Source: Rhea pennata (taxonomy: Eukaryota > Chordata > Aves > Rheiformes > Rheidae). Taken from it: 64,000 nt of DNA. The stretch's first letter is position 1; every line of letters begins with the position of its first letter. The stretch covers positions 6,210,001-6,274,000 of the forward strand of contig NC_084682.1 in assembly GCF_028389875.1 (NCBI RefSeq), given 5' to 3'. Below, one piece after another: positions 1 through 44,851 of the stretch. The position numbers and the translations under genes are program-made. The notes below the pieces were generated by a model that searched no databases, was not told where the DNA came from, and saw nothing but the letters and a program-made list of their open reading frames with translations.

Positions 1-2380
1 AAAAAAAGACAGAGCTAGTTCATGCATGGGTCTTCCTTTTCTCATTTAGCAGAGTGGGGACTGTCTCCAGGAAAAGAATAATCAAAGGTGTTAAACTCGC
101 TATAGGGCAAAGGAGACAATCATCTGCAAGAGAAAACTAGATGATTTTATCAGAGTTTAGAATGGCATATCTGCAAAAAGGGCTCCAGGAAGAAACTGTT
201 ACAGCATGGAGAAGTTACATTAGTCAGTGTCTCTTAGACGAGGCATGAACTTAATTAAATGTTGAGTATTATTGACTTTTAAACATCTGGAAGCTTTAGG
301 AGTTTCTCTCATCTTAAGACTTCTGGAATTGGAAATATCATACCAGTATAGGCAGAAATTACTGGGAGTCCTTTCTGGCCTGTAGGGATAAGACCAAACT
401 GAGGATCAGACCTTTTTGGTGGTAGAAAAACAAAGCACCTACTTGTTCTGCTTGTTTGTCTCTGTCGTTCGTATTTTTCCAATGTTCGCTGCTGTAAGGA
501 CAGCTTGAAAAATGGGTTAGTAAATATTGTACATGATTTTAGTAGCTGGTCTTTAGTAGAAACCTCCACAGGCATCACCAATGCTGGCCCTTGCGGTCTG
601 AGAGATTCTTCTTTGCCGTTTGCCTCCCCTTTGCTCCTTTGGGTGTTCTTAGGCTTTTCCTCCGCAAGTCCTCAGTGGTTGCAGTTGCCTTTTAAGATCT
701 TATCCAATCCAATGCGTCTCTCCCGCTCAGTTTTTTCTTTCTTCTCTCTTCATTTTTTTTTTTTTTAATTTGGCCACTTGCTTGGTGCCAAATAGTATTT
801 TAGGAAATCTTGAGCCTTTCTTGGACTTCTGTCCCAATGCAGGCAGAAGCAGATTTGGGGTTTCTCTGAACATGATTGCTCGCTTTCAGGCCTGCTATAA
901 GCCTCCATTAACCCCTGGTGCAAGAGATTCCACCTGGGAGTTGCTTGTCTGCTATATGAAAAAGGCTTTTTGTGAACTGAGTCTGGGGAAAAGCAGCCTG
1001 AGCCAAGAAGCAGCTGTGTTTGTGGAGCTGTTGCCCTGTGCCAAGCTCCCCAGCAGCAGCTGTTTGTTGTCATTTCTGGGGATAACTTTAGGGTTTGGGC
1101 TATTTGAGATTAAACAAATGCCCTGCCTGGTAATAATGACCAGCCTCTTTGCAACCTGCAGATACCTTATTCTGCAGATACTGTTTTCTGGGATGCATAT
1201 TTAGGCCCTGCCTCCAAAGAGAGATTTTGTGCCTGGTAACAGACCTTTGGATCCTTTGCTGTTTCCTTTCTGCAGCTCCTAAAAGCAGCCTGTTGGCAGC
1301 TCTCCCAGATGCAGGGATCTGGGGATGGGTGTGGGGATCCTTGCTGCAGATGAGCGCAGTGTTTTCTGCTTCAGCCCAGTGTCTGCTTGGGGATCTCCAG
1401 CAGCATCAGGCTCTGCACATCATTGCTGCTGTTCCCTGTCTGGGGTTATCTGAGGACCTGGAGGCTGCACAGAAAGCTCTGCAGTGAGACAGAGGGATGA
1501 TAAACAGCCAGATGGATCCTAGAGTGTTCCTGCATGGGAATAGTTGTGTTGTAAACACACTGATCCTACCGTGACACAAGCCAGATTTGCTTGCCTTAAA
1601 TGCCAGTCCTAGGAAAGATAGACTTGTTTTCCAGCAGTGAAAAGAGAATCTGAAGAGCATTTGCATGCTCAGATTCCATCTGATATTCTTCAGATCATTT
1701 TATTCAACATTTAAGTAGATAAATTGGTGATTATGCCTTCAGTCTTTCTAAGCACCTGTGTCCTGCTTTGAGGCCCTCTGAGGCTGACATGGTACTGATG
1801 GCAAAGTGAATTTGAGGAGGGAGGGAGTGACCTGAAAAAGGAGATGGGAGGAAATCTGTCTGCCTGAAGCTGTGTCTCCTCTTTGACCAGCTTCAGGAGC
1901 ATGGGCTGAGGTCTGTGTAGCCTGTGACTTAATATTCTCCCTGAAATTTCTAGCTTGCATGCCCTCAGGCAGCAATGGAAACTTGTTCTATTCTGGTTAT
2001 TGAAAAAGCTGCAGACTTGGGGGGAGGAAGTAGCAAAGAAAACAGGGGCAAGTACAATGCAAGACAAACATGGCTCTGCTAAAGGTAATGAATGTGGAGT
2101 ATGTGGTCAGTCAGGAAGGCAGCAGTACTATTGCACATACTAATCTTGGATCATAGATGCTGTCTGGCAGTGGAGACAGCAACATAGCCTGCAGCTCTTG
2201 CGTCCCAGAGCAATATCACGAAGAGCGAAATCGCTCTTGAATAAAATTGATTTCTTCAGGTTCTGGTATTCAGAGGTCTCAATCTTAAATGCCAAGGTCT
2301 TCTCAAGAGCGCTTCCTTCGCTTTTCTTCCCTTTCCTTCCCTTGGCCACAGTGTATTTCAACGAATTTTTATTTCCTCAG
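1..2380 (+). other. SLC43A2: SLC43A2 intron, 3' part (upstream of first visible exon)
   Basis: No exon for the preceding SLC43A2 segment (the one ending just before LPNMFGD) is visible, so this stretch is read as the tail of an intron. It ends in a pyrimidine-rich tract and CAG at 2378-2380. It contains a T-run near 749-767 and short open frames with no recognisable product. Confidence 0.75.
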
Positions 2381-12938
<10,558 letters not shown>

Positions 12939-15110
12939 ACTGGTGCTTCGAATGCAACTTCCCCTGTACAGGTTCCTGCCACATCCGTGGGCTCTACCTG
13001 TGGTGTAAGCCAGGATTTTTCTTTCCTGGCTCTGCCAGTCTTTGCTCATCACTGGAGTGAGGGCCATACAGCATGGCTGAGCTTTCCTCAGATATACAGC
13101 AGGAAGAGACCTCCCACTCCTTACTCCGGAACATGGGACACTTTTCCGTTTTATAAAGGCTACACAGTTATTGTGTCTTAAATTATTCCCTGATCACACT
13201 CTCCAGCAGCAGAGTCATTGCCTTAGGGAGACTGGGGGAGAGAAGGAATTGGAGGGATGGGGGAAGAGGGAAGAGACCGTAATTTGAGTTTGCAAATGTA
13301 ACACACTGAAGTGGCTTTTCTTGTTTTTGTTTTTCCCCTCCGTCCTCCTTCCCTCAACCTTGGCTGACATTGTCTCAGATGCAAGCTGCACTCTCCTCCC
13401 TTCCCTTAGGTTTGTCAGTGGCCTTTCTTCTTGATGGGTAGCTGGACCCAGTGGTTTTACTGTCTATCCAGACGTATCCCAGGCTGTTCCTGAGGCAGGG
13501 AAGGGAATTTCTTCCTGTGTGTATGAGCAGAACTTCAGTATATTGCTAAATGCTGGCTGCTGGTGTTGACAACTCCCAAATCCTTTATTACTACATATGG
13601 CACAGACTGTGAGCAATGGATCTGCCTTCCACACTGAAATGAAGAACCTAGTGGACTGCTTGGTCCTATCCCAAGCCTTCAAAGGCCTGGATTCCTCTTC
13701 CAGCCTGTAAACCATCTGTACATGTTATAAACTGTCTTCAGTCCTGAACCTTTCAGATAGGAATTGGATCTTGTTTACCGATGAAGTGCTTTGAGACTTG
13801 TTGCCTTTTGCCACCTCCTCCCTCTGAAATGACCCTGGGAGAGGAGCAGCAGCTTGTACTTAGTAAAGTGGAGGAGCTTCTTGAAGGTGGGTTCTGGGGC
13901 TCCACACAACCTTGGTATTAATGTGTCATGAACTGACTTGCTGTTATATCAAGAGTGCAGAACACTCCTTGCATCTGATAACTGGATCCTGTGAACACAT
14001 GTCAGGGCGATGTGGCAACATAATTCTTCCTTTAGCCTTTACATTGTTCATTGTTCTGATAGTAGCCCCCAAGCTGCTGAACACCAGGTTACTGTGACTG
14101 ACCAAAAAGCTGCTGGTTTGGCTGTATTACAAGCCTTCTACAATGTCTATGCTCTGTCTGGACAGAGTACATGGTGACTGATTGTATGGTGAATCTGACT
14201 TATGGAGCAATATGTGTGGGTAAAGGTACCCCAGGGTCTGTTTGTCATGGAGGAAATACAAAGGGAATTCTTGACCTGCTTATTTTTATGTTGGGTTTCC
14301 TAAGTCTTGTCTGAGTAGACATTTCTCCCCTTAACCTTCTCAGTGAGGTCAGTAGCTCAGCCGCTGTACCCTTGTGATGAGCATTAAACACTGCACTATT
14401 TGGACCTGCTCTGGGCAGGACTGTGCTGCGTTGAGGATGAACATCACCAGCAGGTGTGCAGCAGCATGCATGCTGGGCTGAGCTAGTGGCTGCAGGAAGG
14501 TTGGAGGAGAGGAAAAGAAAAAATAGAGAAAGCAATTAGGAAGATGTAGTGGTGGTGCTTTCTGAACTGCCAAGTCCTGCATTTACTGCTAAGCCTGGCA
14601 GCAGGTAAGTCATTAAACTTCACATCTGTTTAGAAAAGTGAGGCTCTTTATCACTGTCCTATGAACTCCAAGTTGGACATTGGAAACATCAGTGTGCCTG
14701 GACCTGCTGGTGAGAAGTTACCTGAAAACTAGGTGTTAACTCCTATACCGATGACTTGAAACATGCAGATGCTCCACCCAGCCAGGTTTTCACCATCCTA
14801 AATTGCAAGCTTGGCAACCTCTTGCGCAGAGCCTCGAGAGGAATCGCTGGGTGTCGGAAATCCTGAGGAGCTGCTTGCTGGTGCCCTTGCCAGGACGCAG
14901 TGACTAGGCAGCTTTGTGGGACAGCAGCGCCATCTCGAGTCGCTGCCTTCAGATAGCTCCTGCGAGCAGTTCAGATGCTACTACACTCCATGGTACCTTT
15001 TAGTCATTGGTCACTTGTTTTTAAAATGACTTGCCACTGAATATTTTACACACTTGTGAAATTTTTGTGTGTTGCCTTTATTAAATGTGTTTGTTCCAAG
15101 ACAGCATTAT
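12939..15110 (+). other. SLC43A2: SLC43A2 3' UTR (proximal end estimate)
   Basis: Sequence after the stop codon has no continuing frame. The first credible polyadenylation signal is ATTAAA at 15080-15085, followed by the T/G-rich TGTGTTTGTTCC. Later AATAAA hexamers at 18078 and 18129 could serve a longer form. The true end cannot be fixed without transcripts. Confidence 0.5.
15080..15085 (+). terminator. SLC43A2: Candidate poly(A) signal ATTAAA for SLC43A2
   Basis: A common variant hexamer 2.1 kb after the stop, directly followed by a GT-rich element. Confidence 0.45.
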
Positions 15111-18100
15111 TGCCTGCTGTCAACATGATGATGTTCTAAAACTTTCTCTTCGCCTTTATAGCTTTGGTGATGACTTACCAACCTTCCCAGCTTTTTCTTT
15201 GTGTCAAGCAATAATTAGGGAGGCACAGCTCTGATTTGGTTTCCTGCTCACTTGCGATTGTCTGAAGTATGTGTCTAGAAATCCGTCTGCAGTAGTTCAG
15301 CTTTTTTGTATTTCCAGAGAGCTTTTTTGCAGATTTGTGTTCTGTATTGCTATACTTACCACTTCTGAATGTTTCTAAAAGAAGGTTCCTACTCTTGCTG
15401 CAAGGTATTTGTGATGTGAGAATGACCTTTTTAAGATTTCAAACAAATGAGTGTCTAAGCCACAGTCCTCAGGTTCACAGCATCTGAAAACAGACAGCTG
15501 TTTGAGGACTTCGGTGTGCTAACTTCACCTTAATTTCAAAATATTTAGCATGCTGTCTTCCACTCTGCCACTTGAATCCCTGGTATGAATGTCCCTGCAA
15601 AATGGTAGAATACACTCTGGATGACGTATTTTCCCAAGGTCATGGTGGAGATGCTGCTGCCTTTGAAGTGTGCACGGCTAAATTAAATGGAGAACACCCT
15701 CTTATTCCTGCCATCTACCTCCCTGCTGTAGTTCCCAAGTCCTGCCTTGTATTAGAAGTATTCTCCAATCCAGTTTCATGTGCTAAAATACTGGATAAAT
15801 GTCATTAGTGTTTAGAAACTGCTAGTCAGCTGTAAGGAGAAGAACACATGCCTTTGAGTCAAGGTTTCGGGCTTTTTGCAAATTCAGAGTAAAGCATGCC
15901 TTTGGCTTGCAGTCACAAGGACTGATGGGTACACAATGAAGCTTCAGTTGTCAGGGTTTAAATGGACAAAAGGGAGTGCTTTCTCACGCAGTGCAAAGTC
16001 AAGCTGAGGAATTCATTGCTAAAGGATGTTTTGGGGAACAAAGTATAAATGAATTTTTAAAGGGGGCTAGTTAAGCGATGGTTTAATATGTCCACTAATT
16101 CAGGGAGACTTAAAGTTGCTTAAACAGGAAAAGTATGCCAAAGAATGATTACTTTTCCTGGTGCTCTGTCTCTTTGAGAATATGCTAGTATACAATGGAG
16201 GAAATAATGCTGGGCCAGGTGGAATGCTGGTCTGATCTTGTGGAGTTCATTTTCCTCCACCAGTTGCAGACTAGACTAATTTTAAAGGCAATCTCAAATT
16301 TATTTATCAGTAAAGCTATGTCCGCATGTACAATATGCATATACTCTGTGGCATAATTCCTTAAATGCTGCATCCCCTGCAGTGGTGGGCCTCTCAAAGG
16401 ACAGCTATAGTATTCTGGCTTCAACTTCCTTTACATGTTGTCTTGCATGGTGCAGAAAAAGTCAAGACAGTTCTATTAAACGTCATTGCACATGGGCAAT
16501 TTGCCTTGTTTTCTGATGCTTATGGAAACATAATCATGGATTACTTAAATCTGGAATGGAATATAGCATTTCTGCTTTCCAGCCAAATGATGCAGGACAA
16601 AAAATTTCTGATGTACTCTTCTACACATGTGAACCACTCAGTGGAAAAAAATAAATGGGCTACCACAGGCTAGAGAGCCTCATCAATTAAATCAATAATG
16701 CATTTACCTGTATAATTAAAATGTAGGTCAATGTGTTTAACTGACTTCATAATTTCCAAATACTAGAACTCGTAAACTTTTTAACGCACCTTGTCTCTCC
16801 CCTTCCCCCCCACGCCCCTGTGTTAGAAGTGCTATGAGGTGGTTGTGGAAAAGACCTCTTTCTTCAGTAGAAGCATCCCTAACTGAATGTAATTAAACAC
16901 AAGCCTGATCTGTGAGTCCTTGCTGTTTGCAGAAGCACTCAGACTCAGTCATGCTACTGTATAAAGGTGACTGCACCTTCTGGAGTAACTGCTCCTGGTT
17001 TCTACAGAGAACTCTCATGCACATTTAATAAGTGTCTTTATTTAGGGAAAATGGAGTAGGGAACGGACACAGAGTTTTTTACTGAGATGTCAGTACCTAA
17101 AACCCATCAACATAATCTTTGTAGCACTAATGTAATGATGCTATCAAGAGCAGCAGAGAATCTGGGCCATTTTGCTTAATAGAAATCTCGTAACTTTATT
17201 CAGTTACTGTTATAGAGTATCTAGATCCTTAAGATAGAATTGGACACAGATTGCAGAAAACAAGTCTTTACCAAGAGTCCAGCTTAACTGCAATGTTGTT
17301 AGAGTGATTGAAACATTGAACTCCCACAGCAATGCCTGGCCTCTCCATGCTCTGTCTATAAAGGAAAATTGTAAAATAATGAGATTTTAATGGAAACAGT
17401 AAATCATTAAAATGTTTTAATAGGTGTTTTTTCTCTTGACAAGCTGATGAATTTGGAAAATAGTGTGAGGTATATAAAGCAGGTACTCCAAGGAAAAAGA
17501 ATGAAAACTTAAACATACAAATTTTGTTGGTTTTTTTTCTTTATCTGCAAGGCTTTTGGTAGTCCCTGCTTCCCACTAGGGAATTAGAAGTGCAGAGTAT
17601 TCATAATGCAAGCTAGTATTACACTAGTATTCCTGGTGGGAAGGGCCAGTAAAAACAGACACTTCTGATTAGATTTTACAACATCTGTCTTCTCTGGAAA
17701 TAGCTGAAGCAGTGATGTATTATGTAAATGCATTCTTACATGTTAATTATAAACTTTACAGGCTCTTTTTTTCCTGTCTTTGCGTGATCTGCTTTTCTCA
17801 GTGTCCTGTGCTCCACACTGTCATCCTTCCTACTGCTGCTTATCACTCCCATGTGCCCGACTCTATTGCTTGCTCTTTATTCTTGGAACAGTTCCTGTTT
17901 TCAGAACTTCCTCCCTCCTTTCAGCCTCCTAGGATTAACCTCCCTCACCTCCTGTTATTCCTGGTATTTTTGTTTTTTTATTGTATCTGTCAAAGTTCAA
18001 GCGTAAACTCCTTGTGGCAGAGCTCTGTCATTTTATGTGTTTGTAAGGTAATGTGCATTCTTACAGTACTATCTAAAAATAAATGTGGTATTAAATTAAT

Positions 18101-18869
18101 CATTAGATTTCCTTTGGAGGCTGAACACAATAAAGGTATTGCTTGTTTTGTAATGAGGCTGTGTAAGCATAGACATTTTACATGGTATCATCAGCCCAAG
18201 TGCTTGGCTATGCTTTGAACATTTCCTCGTGTTTTTCCTTCTCCAGGCAGAAGTTAACTGCTAGCTTTCAATTAATCTCTCTTTGAGAAAAAACTTTTAT
18301 TATTATTATTTTGATATCAGCTTTCTCTGTACTAACTAAGCTTCATCTCCTCCTCAGGCTGTTATCTAACAGTGAAAGGTAAACAACTGTAGGCTTAGGC
18401 TGAGATATCCATATAAAGAGCATAAAGGAAGATAGGCAAGAACATGCAGTTCTTGCCTAAAACTCATAGATTTAGCTTGTTTTTTATTTTTCCAATCAAA
18501 TAGAGGTAGTCTTTTGCTTTGGATGATTGTGGGAAAAAAAATAGTAAATCTAACCCACTTCAGTCGTTTTCCTGGCTGTGGCCCCAGGTACTGAATATAG
18601 GTCATGTAAAAGGATTTTTGTAACTATCTTCTTCCAATGAGTGTTTGGTATTATCCTTACTCAGTGTAGCCCAGGCTGCTGCAGCTATTAAGCAGTGCTG
18701 AAACTGAATGAGTGCAAATGCAATAAATCACTGCACGCTCGTAGAACAGAGCGTTCTCAGAAAATATCCTGTCCTCAGAGGCCAGTCGACTGGAGACGTT
18801 TCTATTACTGTCTGCAGGCTCCATTTGTCCAGCAGCTCCTTGCGTTCACATCCACCGTCATTTGGCATT
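15111..18869. other. Gene-poor interval between SLC43A2 and PITPNA (possible extended 3' UTR)
   Basis: No exon-like frame with family resemblance is present. The interval contains an old CR1-like fragment (15940-16255), AATAAA hexamers at about 16650, 18078 and 18129, and a short TTA repeat near 18298. The 168-codon open frame at 17712-18218 reads as chance translation of T-rich DNA. Confidence 0.6.
15940..16255 (+). mobile_element. Old CR1/L3-type LINE 3' fragment, sense
   Basis: TTTCTCACGCAGTGCAAAGT, then GAATTCATTGCTAAAGGATG, and later CTGGGCCAGGTGGAATGCTG GTCTGATC follow the order of the conserved 3' coding end of amniote CR1-type LINEs (the block with ELHGV-type wording in translation and the tail GGGC.GGATGGACC.CTGGTCTGA). 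It is heavily mutated and its boundaries are approximate. Confidence 0.6.
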
Positions 18870-19338
18870 CCCCCCTCTCTTTCCCCACCAAAAGCCGGTA
18901 AAGGAGAGGGACTCGGAGAAGCTGGTGACCGAACAGCGGGAGCTGCACGTCCGCCGGGCTGCTCGAGGGGCGAGCGGCGGGCGCCGATGAGCGGCGCCCC
19001 GCGGCCGTGTCGCCCTCAGGGCGGGCTGAGGGGGCGCGCGGCGCTGTGAGGGGCGACGAGAGCGCGCGCCCGCGCGGAGGGCGGGAAAGTCTCGCGCCCC
19101 CGCCCGCTAACGGCCGCCTGCGGGGCGCGCGCGCTGCCGCTGAGGTAAGGACGCTGCGTGGCGCCCTGACGCAGCGGTTGCCGCAGAAACGCCCCGCCCC
19201 GCCCCCGCCGCCCCCTGCCCCCCCCCCCCCTCCCCGTGCCGGCGCGGTGCGGGTCCAGCGGAGCGGCCCGGAGGCGCCTGTCACCTTCAGCGGGGCCGGC
19301 CCGGGCGGGAGGCGCGCGGCGGCCGCGGCGGCGCCGCC

Positions 19339-40761
<21,423 letters not shown>

Positions 40762-40886
40762 TGTGACTTCTTCCTTGTGCACTGTAGGTACTGAGATTTT
40801 GACAAAACTCTTTGTTCTGTTTAAGACATATGGGACAAAGGATCTTGTTCGTAGCTTCTGGCAGTCAAACTGTGGTATTAATTGAT

Positions 40887-40892
40887 AATAAA
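40887..40892 (+). terminator. PITPNA: Proximal poly(A) signal AATAAA of PITPNA
   Basis: A canonical hexamer in GATAATAAACCTG close to the stop codon. It would give a very short 3' UTR. Confidence 0.5.
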
Positions 40893-42431
40893 CCTGTTTC
40901 ACCGGTAGGTCAATGAGTGAATTTACTGTCTTGTTTCAGAATTATTCTAAAGCAGCGTTTGAGTGAAAAGTTAAATGTGTTAGAACATTTTGTACACTTT
41001 ACTGCTATTCTTATTTCACTATAATGTATGTGTCACTTTCCACGACTTGTGAAGAAACTTCTGTCCATACAGAAAGAATGAGCTGGAACTGCAAATACTA
41101 TCATTTGGAATGTGTTTCTGGAATATTGTTGGTTAACAGTACTTATTAATTGACCAAAGCCTCAGTCAGTGCTTACACATCAGAGGGGAAGGAGGAGGAG
41201 CGGACAATTTTAAAGCTTTTAACTTCAGTGTATTTCATTATGAGTATGCTAGCTTGGGGGAGAAGGAACTGTCATATTGGGGAACATATGTGAATTTGCC
41301 CTTGCCGACTAACCCTCGAGGCTGTATTCTTGACAGCATGCTTGATGATGAAATAAGCAGTGCTGAGAATATTAAACCATGTTCTGTGAAGTCATATAGT
41401 CAGTTTTGGTTTGGTAGGAGGGGGAGAAGGTGGGCAGGATTTGGGGATGTGGATTTTCTTTCTTCTTTTTAAATGTGGTATAGTACTGGGGAAGTAGGGG
41501 ACAAGAAAGAAAAGATCTCCCATTTACACAAAGACGAGAAGTCCAAGTTGGTACCTACAACACTTCTAGGGCATTAAAACACAGTCCTGGGTATCCTTGG
41601 AAAGAATAGGGTACGGCCTAGCCACAGCTTTATCAAGGACGGACTGACTGACTGACTGTGTGCTCTGTTGTTTACTGATTATTTGGTGGTAAGAGAGAAA
41701 CTTGGGGGAGAGGGGGTCTTACCACCTTCTGAAATAAAATAGATACACTTTAATCTTTTAATGAAGCTTAAACCTATTTAGTTTCCTCTTCATTTACTGT
41801 AGTTCTTAGAGAAGTGAATTAGTGGTGGTCTCATAATTGTACTGCGGCCTCTGGAATTGTTAGGTTGTTTAAGTTGCAATTCATGTTTGTCAGTCTTAGG
41901 CTCTGTTGGAAAATTGCTCTGAATTAGGGCTGAAATGTGGTGATACAGTGGTGTATTGCCATTGCACTGGAGGCAGTGTGTCTAAACATTTGCTTTATGA
42001 GGATGCAATCTGACACTTCTGGCACACTTCCAAAGTGGTTCTGAAATGTTCTTCTATTGTCTCTCTATTTTAGTTTGCAAGACAGTCATCAGGAAGGCCT
42101 GGGGAATCCACACTCTTGAATGATGGACCATCTCTGGATCAAGCCTTTCTATATCCAATCGGCAGGCGATTTTAAATCTCCCTTAGCTAATTCTAGATGC
42201 CCTTTAATATTGTGAGCAAATAGACCGTCTGGTACTAAGCACTCCAATGTTAGCACGTATATGAAGGAGGTAGCTCCTTGGAGACGTGTGACTTAGAGAT
42301 CGCTGTATTTACGTTTCCTCCCTCTTGTTTTTTTTTTTTTTCATTGTATTCAGACCAATTTCCATGTGGCCCTGTTTGATTTTCCAAGTGTCATTTTTAG
42401 CTAAAATAGTTTTGTGATGTGGTGACTTAGA

Positions 42432-42456
42432 TTTTTTTTTTTTTTTTTTTTTTTTT
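42432..42456 (+). repeat. Poly(T) tract of 25 bases
   Basis: A pure T run in the presumed PITPNA 3' UTR. A shorter T run lies at about 42327-42341. Its length is likely to vary between individuals. Confidence 0.85.
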
Positions 42457-43231
42457 AACTGGGATAAACTGCCACCTTTGTTCCTGCCCAGACCTTTACC
42501 ATTCTTTGAAATCTATTTGGAGAGGGAAACTGTCGATATTTTAGAGTGCATAACTATTCCATAAAGTTCTGTGCTCTGACCTCGCTCCCAAGGTAACAAA
42601 TCTAATGGCATATAATCTGAATACATAATCAGGAGTAGCCAGATATAGTTCTTGGTCTGCAGTGAATATATGCTTGTATGTGGCTTCTGCACAGCATTAC
42701 TTTATTTTGTCTTAGCACATGTAACTTAAAGACTGAGCAGACGCAGTGTTCAGCATCCTCGTGCCAGGTCCTTCAGCACATAACTGTTGAGTTTCGGTTT
42801 AGTGATACACGCTCCCTTTGGCTTATGTAGCCATGCTGTCCTTTAGCTTCGTGTGTCAGTCTCACAAAATCATTGTGAAAACTTGCTTGATAAATGTTGC
42901 AACTTTCTGGTTCTTTCTTTAGTAAGACTTAGCATAACTTACAAAACTAAAATTATTTTAACTAATAATAATGTGATTCTCCCTGGACAAATTGGAATGT
43001 AGCAAAGCTAGTGTGAAAGTAAAGTCTTGGTATCTGATCACATTCAGGTGCCTGGGTCGGTGGTTCTGCTCAGCAATAATATTCTTCCCATTGCAAGACT
43101 GACTTGAAACATGTTGTTTCCTTCTATAGAACAATAACTTGCAAAGACCTGCAGTTGTTTTGTAGGATACTTGTCAGTTCTTACAAGTTGCAAAGGATAC
43201 TGTTGAACAATGAAAATAGCTCTGGGTATTT

Positions 43232-43237
43232 AATAAA
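43232..43237 (+). terminator. PITPNA: Distal candidate poly(A) signal AATAAA of PITPNA
   Basis: A canonical hexamer 2.5 kb after the stop, followed by a T/G-containing stretch (TTTCTGTAAC, TTATGTTGATA). Confidence 0.4.
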
Positions 43238-43255
43238 CTGTAATACTTTCTGTAA

Positions 43256-44400
43256 CTATCCTTATGTTGATATCAGCTTTAGACAATCAAATAAGCAGAA
43301 CAGAATCAAAAAAAAACCAGTGCTTTATTAAATATGTATGAGAAAACCCTAATTTCTTTGCTTATGCATCAAGTCCAATGTTTGACTCTCCCTCCCGCAC
43401 CCCACACAATAGGCATCGCTTTATTCTTCCACTTCTGTATCTGGTGGTACTAACGGGAAATACTGAATGCCAAACACGGACATGGGTGTATCCACACTTT
43501 CAAGGAGTCTTTTGGCGCTTATTAATACTTCTGCTTGCATGAAAGGGCTGAAGGAGTCAGGAAATCCTGAAATGATCCCATGCAATGCTGAACAAGTATG
43601 TGCTGGGGTATGAATTGTTTTCAGTGTGAGGGAAGATGATTCATGGTGTGGAGGGAGAGGATGGCTTTTGGTTACTGGGGAGGGGGCAGTTTATCCCTTT
43701 TTTTAGTTTGTTATTTTGCCTTACTCATGTCTAAGTGCAATAAGCTCTGAATTGTACCAGTAACTCTGGCCGGCTCTTCTCAGTGACCTCAGATGGTTTT
43801 GCGGGGTGGGGGGGATGAGGGACTTTTAGCAAACTCACCAGGCAGAAGTAAAGCAAACTTACTGTAAAAGAGGTGAAGATACTGAATCTTAATCTGCAAG
43901 GCTGTTTGGGACCAGGATGTTGTTTCATGCCATCTTCTTTAGGTGTTCAAAAAGTATTTTAGGAGTGTAGGCCCCACTTAATAGTTCTTTCAACTTAAAA
44001 TATTTTTAACTGAGAATTTATGCACTGACTTCTGTTTGTGTTTATTGGTTATGTTTTGAGGGATTCTTACACTTGAGGACAATTTGAGAATACATAGCAC
44101 ATTTGTTCTTTAAATTTGTGTTATCCAAGAGGCTTTCTAGCTGATGACACTAATCGCTGTGGAAGCAGATTTTAACATTCCACCGTGCAATCCTTTGCTG
44201 ATCCTCTGTTTTCAGAGTAAGAGCTTTTACATAAAGCTTTCCTGATTAGTGGAAAAAATGGGGAAAAAATGCAAGAACTCCATCCTGAACCTTTTTTTCC
44301 CCCCTCTTTTCTTTCTTTCCTCCTGTTTGAATCCGAAGTGAAAGCATCCCTCAGCCTTGGGATAGACGAATCCTGTAATGACCTTTCAGTCTTGTTGCTT
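43256..44400. other. Intergenic sequence between PITPNA and INPP5K
   Basis: No coding frame with family resemblance was seen. Short homopolymer tracts only. Confidence 0.6.
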
Positions 44401-44404
44401 GGTT

Positions 44405-44735
44405 CCTGCTAGTGAGCGGAGCGAAGATCATGCAGCCCCACGGTGCTGCAACTTTTTCACTGGCTTTGGCAAGAACCCCAAGCCCTGCTGGCTCCCGCAG
44501 GGGTTACTGCTGGGCTGTTGGTCTGTTCTAGGGCGATGGTTGTGCCGTGACCCTCCCTCCGATCAGCGCCGGGCGGCTCTGAGCGCCGCGGTACCACTGG
44601 GACACGATTACTGCGCCGCGGGGGCCCGCAGCCCACGTCGGGCCGGGTTGCGGTGGGGCCGCTTGCCCACCACCCGCTGCACGGCTCTGGGTTCGTCCCC
44701 GCTGGGCCTCCCCACCACCGTCTGATCGGTTCATC
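44405..44735. promoter_or_regulatory. Isolated GC/CpG-rich block upstream of the INPP5K promoter
   Basis: CpG-dense sequence (for example GAGCGCCGCGG, GCGCCGCGGGGGCCCGCAGC) is separated from the main INPP5K island by about 150 bp of AT-rich DNA holding two AATAAA hexamers. Open frames here on both strands come from base composition. It may be a satellite CpG island or an enhancer; its function is unknown. Confidence 0.45.
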
Positions 44736-44851
44736 GTGCTCTTTCCTTTGGCAACACACACTTTGTAGAATGGGTTAGATTATCTCGTTGTTTCTTTAAT
44801 GTGAGTTTGTGCCTTTTTTGTCTCCTAATCTTCCAATACAGGCATATTGGA

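Larger units (their letters stand above)
40762..43255 (+). other. PITPNA: PITPNA 3' UTR, with alternative ends
   Basis: AATAAA hexamers occur at 40887-40892 (126 bp after the stop), 41733-41738 and 43232-43237. Mammalian PITPNA has a multi-kilobase 3' UTR by my recollection, which favours a distal end near 43.25 kb, but the proximal signal is canonical. A GACT repeat lies at about 41640-41657 and a 25-base T run at 42432-42456. Confidence 0.5.

Noticed and set aside
17712-18218. A 168-codon plus-strand open frame between SLC43A2 and PITPNA
   Set aside because: Phe/Leu/Cys-rich translation of T-rich DNA, with no splice or family support.
44378-44725. A 115-codon open frame in the small GC-rich block
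   Set aside because: No homology recognised; frames are open on both strands because of base composition.
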